Shown here: positions 61,209-64,000 of the stretch, one piece after another
Numbering within the stretch: position 1 is the first letter of the stretch
Layout of the letters: every line of letters starts with the position of its first letter
Source: Arachis hypogaea
Lineage: Eukaryota; Streptophyta; Magnoliopsida; Fabales; Fabaceae
Assembly: GCF_003086295.3 (NCBI RefSeq)
Contig: NC_092053.1
Location: 118,006,445 to 118,070,444, forward strand
Direction: 5' to 3'
Length of the DNA stretch: 64,000 nt
Made by a program: the position numbers and the translations under genes
The notes under the pieces: model-generated
Database searches by the model: none
What the model was told of the DNA's origin: nothing
Seen by the model: only the letters and a program-made list of their open reading frames with translations

Positions 61209-63999
61209 TCATAACTTGCAGAACCTCTCCTCTATCAATGGTTTGGTGAAAATATCAGATAGCTGACCCTCAGAATTAACAAACTGAATATCTAAATTTC
61301 CATTTTGCACATGTTCTCTTATAGAATGAAAATGAACTTCAATGTGCTTTGTTCTTGAGTGCAAAATAGGGTTTTTGGAAATATTAATAGCACTCATGTT
61401 GTCACAAAATAATGAAATATTTGAGACATTCAGTTTATAGTCAGCTAGTTGAGTTTTCAGCCACAATAATTGAGAACAACAAGAGGAGACTGTAATATAC
61501 TCAGCTTCAGCTGTTGAAAGAGCTACTGTAACTTGCTTTTTGCTAAACCAAACAATGAGAGATTTCCCAAGGAAGCAGCACATGCCACTTGTGCTTCTTT
61601 TATCAATCCTATCTCCAGCAAAATCTGCATCACAGAAACCCACTAATTGAAATGAATCAGACTTAGGAAACCATAAACCATAATTAGTGGTACCAAGCAC
61701 ATATCGGATGATTCTCTTTACAGCAGAGAGGTGGGACTCCTTAGGCTTTGATTGAAACCTTGAGCAAAATCCAACACTTTGAATGATATCAGGCCTTGAG
61801 GAGGTTAGATACATTAAAGATCCAATCATCCCTCTGTAGCGTGTCTCATCAACATCACTACCATGTTCATCCTTATCAAGCTTGATGTTAGGATGCATGG
61901 GGGTTCCCATTGGCTTAGCACAGTCCAGCCCAAACTTCTTGACAAGTTCCTTTGCATATTTTTCTTGATGGATGAATATGCCTTCTGCAGTTTGCTTGAT
62001 TTGCAAGCCTAGGAAGAAATTGAGCTCTCCCATCATGCTCATATCAAATTCATTGGTCATAAGCTTAGCAAAATGTCCATTTGGAATAGCTTGAAGCCAC
62101 AATGAGCAGCATATGCAAGGAGCAATCTGATGGCTTCCATTCGAGCTACAGGTGCAAAGGATTTATCAAAATCAATCCCTTCCTCTTGATCATATCCTTG
62201 AGCAACCAATCTAGCTTTGTTTCGGACTATGGATCCATCTTCACCCAGTTTGTTTCTGAAAATCCATTTAGTGCCAATGACTTTCTTTCCATTTGGGTAA
62301 GGCACTAATGACCAGACCTGATTTTTCTCAAACTGCTGCAATTCCTCCTCCATAGCTAACACCCAAGATGGGTCAGCAAGAGCTTCTTGGATATTTTGAG
62401 GTTCAATCTTTGATAGAAGAGCTAAGTTGTTGGATTCAGCTCTTTTCAAAGAAGACCTTGTTGAAATACTTTTGGAGGGATCACCAATTATGAATTTCTC
62501 AGGGTAATTTTCCAGAAACTTCCATTTCCTGGGCCTTTTGATCTGTGTTGAAGATCCAGGTTCCTCTTGATCAATAATAGCTTCTGCATCAGTGTTTTCT
62601 GCTGTGACAGGAGATAATTCCAAATTGTCTCCTACAGAATTGGAATTTTCGCAGCTAACAGGTGTAACTTCATGAGAACTTGGATTTTGTGGAACTGGTT
62701 CAGTGTTCTTTGGTAATTCATCTTCAAAACCTGGACTATCATCAATGCAAACACTGGGAACATTGTTAGATTCATAGAATGTGACATGCATGGTTTCCTC
62801 AACAGTTTTGGAGTTCTTGTTATGAACTCTATAGGCCTTGCTATTTGTGGAATAACCAAGAAAAATCCCTTCATGTGTTTTAGGATCAAATTTTCCTAAA
62901 TTTTCTTTGATATTCAGAATGAAACACTTGCAGCCAAACACATGAAAATAACTAAGATTAGAAGGATGCCCTTTCCAAAGTTCATATGGGATTTTCTTCA
63001 AAAACTTCCTAATGATGGTTCTATTTAAAACATAGCAAGCTGTGTTCACAGCTTCAGCCCATAAGAACTTGGGGATTTCATATTCACATAACATAGCTCT
63101 AGCCATTTCTTGTAAACTTCTATTTCTTCTTTCAACAACACCATTTTGTTGAGGTGTTCTTGGACAAGAGAAGTTATGTGATATGCCTTGTTCATCACAA
63201 AAAAGATTCAAAGTATTGATTTTCAAATTCTTTGCCATGATCACTTCTAATTGAAACAATTTTCAAACCTTTTTCATTTTGAATCTTTTTGCTGAATTTC
63301 TCAAAAACAGAAAAAGCCTCATGTTTATGAGCAAGAAAGAACACCCAGCCAAATCTATTATAGTCATCCACAATTACCATGCCATAACTCTTTCCTCCAA
63401 GACTTTGAGTCCTAGTTGGTCCAAACAGATCAAGATGCAACAACTCCAATGGTTTCTTAGTAGAGACATCTTCCTTGGGTTTGAAAAAGGTTTTAATTTG
63501 TTTACCCATTTGACAAACATCACAAATGATGTCCTTATCAAATTTTATATTAGGAAGACCTCTAACTAAGCCTCTCTTTACAAGCTTAGAGATTTGGAAC
63601 ATGCTAGCATGTCCTAACCTCTTATGCCACATCCATTTTTCAGATTCCATTGAAGAGAAACAAGTTACATTCTGAACTTTTAGATCATCTAGAGTGATAC
63701 CATAAACATTGTCACTTCTCTTGGCAACAAATAAAACAGTCCCTGTTTTCTCATTTATGACCCTACAATCAGATTTCCTAAAGGTTACAGCATATCCAAG
63801 GTCACACAATTGACTTATGCTCAATAGATTATGCTTTAACCCATCAACTGAAAAGACACTATCAATGCAAGTTGAAAAATCTTTGCCAACCTTACCAATG
63901 GCAATTATTTTACCTTTATCATTATCTCCAAAAGTGACAAATCCTCCATTATACTTGTTGAGTTTAATGAAGAAAGTATCCCTTCCGGTCATATGCCTT
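61209..63999 (-). pseudogene. Copia pol: integrase, truncated RT, RNase H (broken)
   Basis: The window edge begins just after the protease (MTGRDTFF). Next come the GAG-pre-integrase finger (WHKRLGHAS ... CDVCQMGKQ), the integrase core with D, D, E in [22 protein letters not shown] and [12 protein letters not shown], and the RT start ([54 protein letters not shown]). At about 62074 the sequence passes straight from FKLFQMD to [17 protein letters not shown], so the central RT with its YVDD catalytic box is absent. The C-terminal RT and copia RNase H remain (GFCDADFAGDR, STAEAEYI). A frameshift in a T-run lies near 63195-63200. The TGA at 61209 may be the true end or a CGA change. Confidence 0.85.
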
Positions 64000-64000
64000 G

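Larger units (their letters stand above)
57340..63999 (-). mobile_element. Ty1/copia element, SIRE-like lineage, 5' part outside the window
   Basis: On the minus strand, pol enters at the right edge (63992) and runs to 61209. An extra ORF follows (60480-59133), then a polypurine tract and a probable 3' LTR (58610-57340). Copia order (integrase before RT), an additional downstream ORF and the GATGACAAA..GGGGGA style end are typical of the SIRE/Maximus lineage. gag and the 5' LTR must lie to the right. A T-run insertion, a large RT deletion and stops make it non-autonomous. Confidence 0.8.

Overview
The window is plant nuclear DNA, most likely from a legume. The host genes carry GT-AG introns (plus one U12-type AT-AC intron), the intergenic DNA is AT-rich, and most of the 64 kb is nested transposable elements. 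Element types (a Tekay chromovirus with 3.5 kb LTRs, a Tat-lineage element, a SIRE-like copia element, an Au SINE, CACTA and MULE elements) resemble those of Arachis and other papilionoids. Species assignment is inference.

Three host genes look intact, all on the minus strand: a single-exon membrane RING-H2 protein (4.88-5.47 kb); an eight-exon TTC4/Cns1-type TPR co-chaperone (6.23-9.68 kb, 357 aa after joining exons); and an eight-exon dihydroorotase of pyrimidine synthesis (50.77-54.96 kb, 377 aa). A fragment of a RIN13-like cysteine/histidine-rich gene lies at 15.0-15.4 kb.

Layout. 1-0.9 kb: right end of a CACTA transposon. 0.9-4.1 kb: decayed Tekay-like LTR, a GC-rich hAT-like repeat and an AT-rich repeat. 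4.9-9.7 kb: RING and TTC4 genes. 11.1-12.5 kb: short non-autonomous LTR element with a 5 bp target duplication. 12.6-13.9 kb: inverted-repeat element with a 190 bp tandem. 15.0-15.8 kb: RIN13-like fragment and Au SINE. 17.5-26.05 kb: complete but decayed Tat Ty3/gypsy element on the minus strand with an antisense spliced gene. 26.2-34.3 kb: probable MULE carrying a convergent plant-mobile-domain (PMD) gene and transposase, both broken, with a nested long-TIR element at 28.18-29.93 kb. 35.6-36.2 kb: fold-back element. 37.07-48.72 kb: complete Tekay chromovirus on the plus strand. 50.8-55 kb: dihydroorotase. 57.3 kb to the end: SIRE-like copia element on the minus strand, running out of the window, with a deleted RT core and an extra ORF downstream of pol.

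None of the autonomous-type elements looks coding-competent: each has stops, frameshifts or deletions. Features most worth following up are the AT-AC intron in the TTC4 gene, the spliced antisense gene in the Tat element, the PMD-MULE pair bracketed by shared palindromes, and an evenly spaced five-G-box array in a MULE-type terminal repeat. I did not find a clear new biological system.
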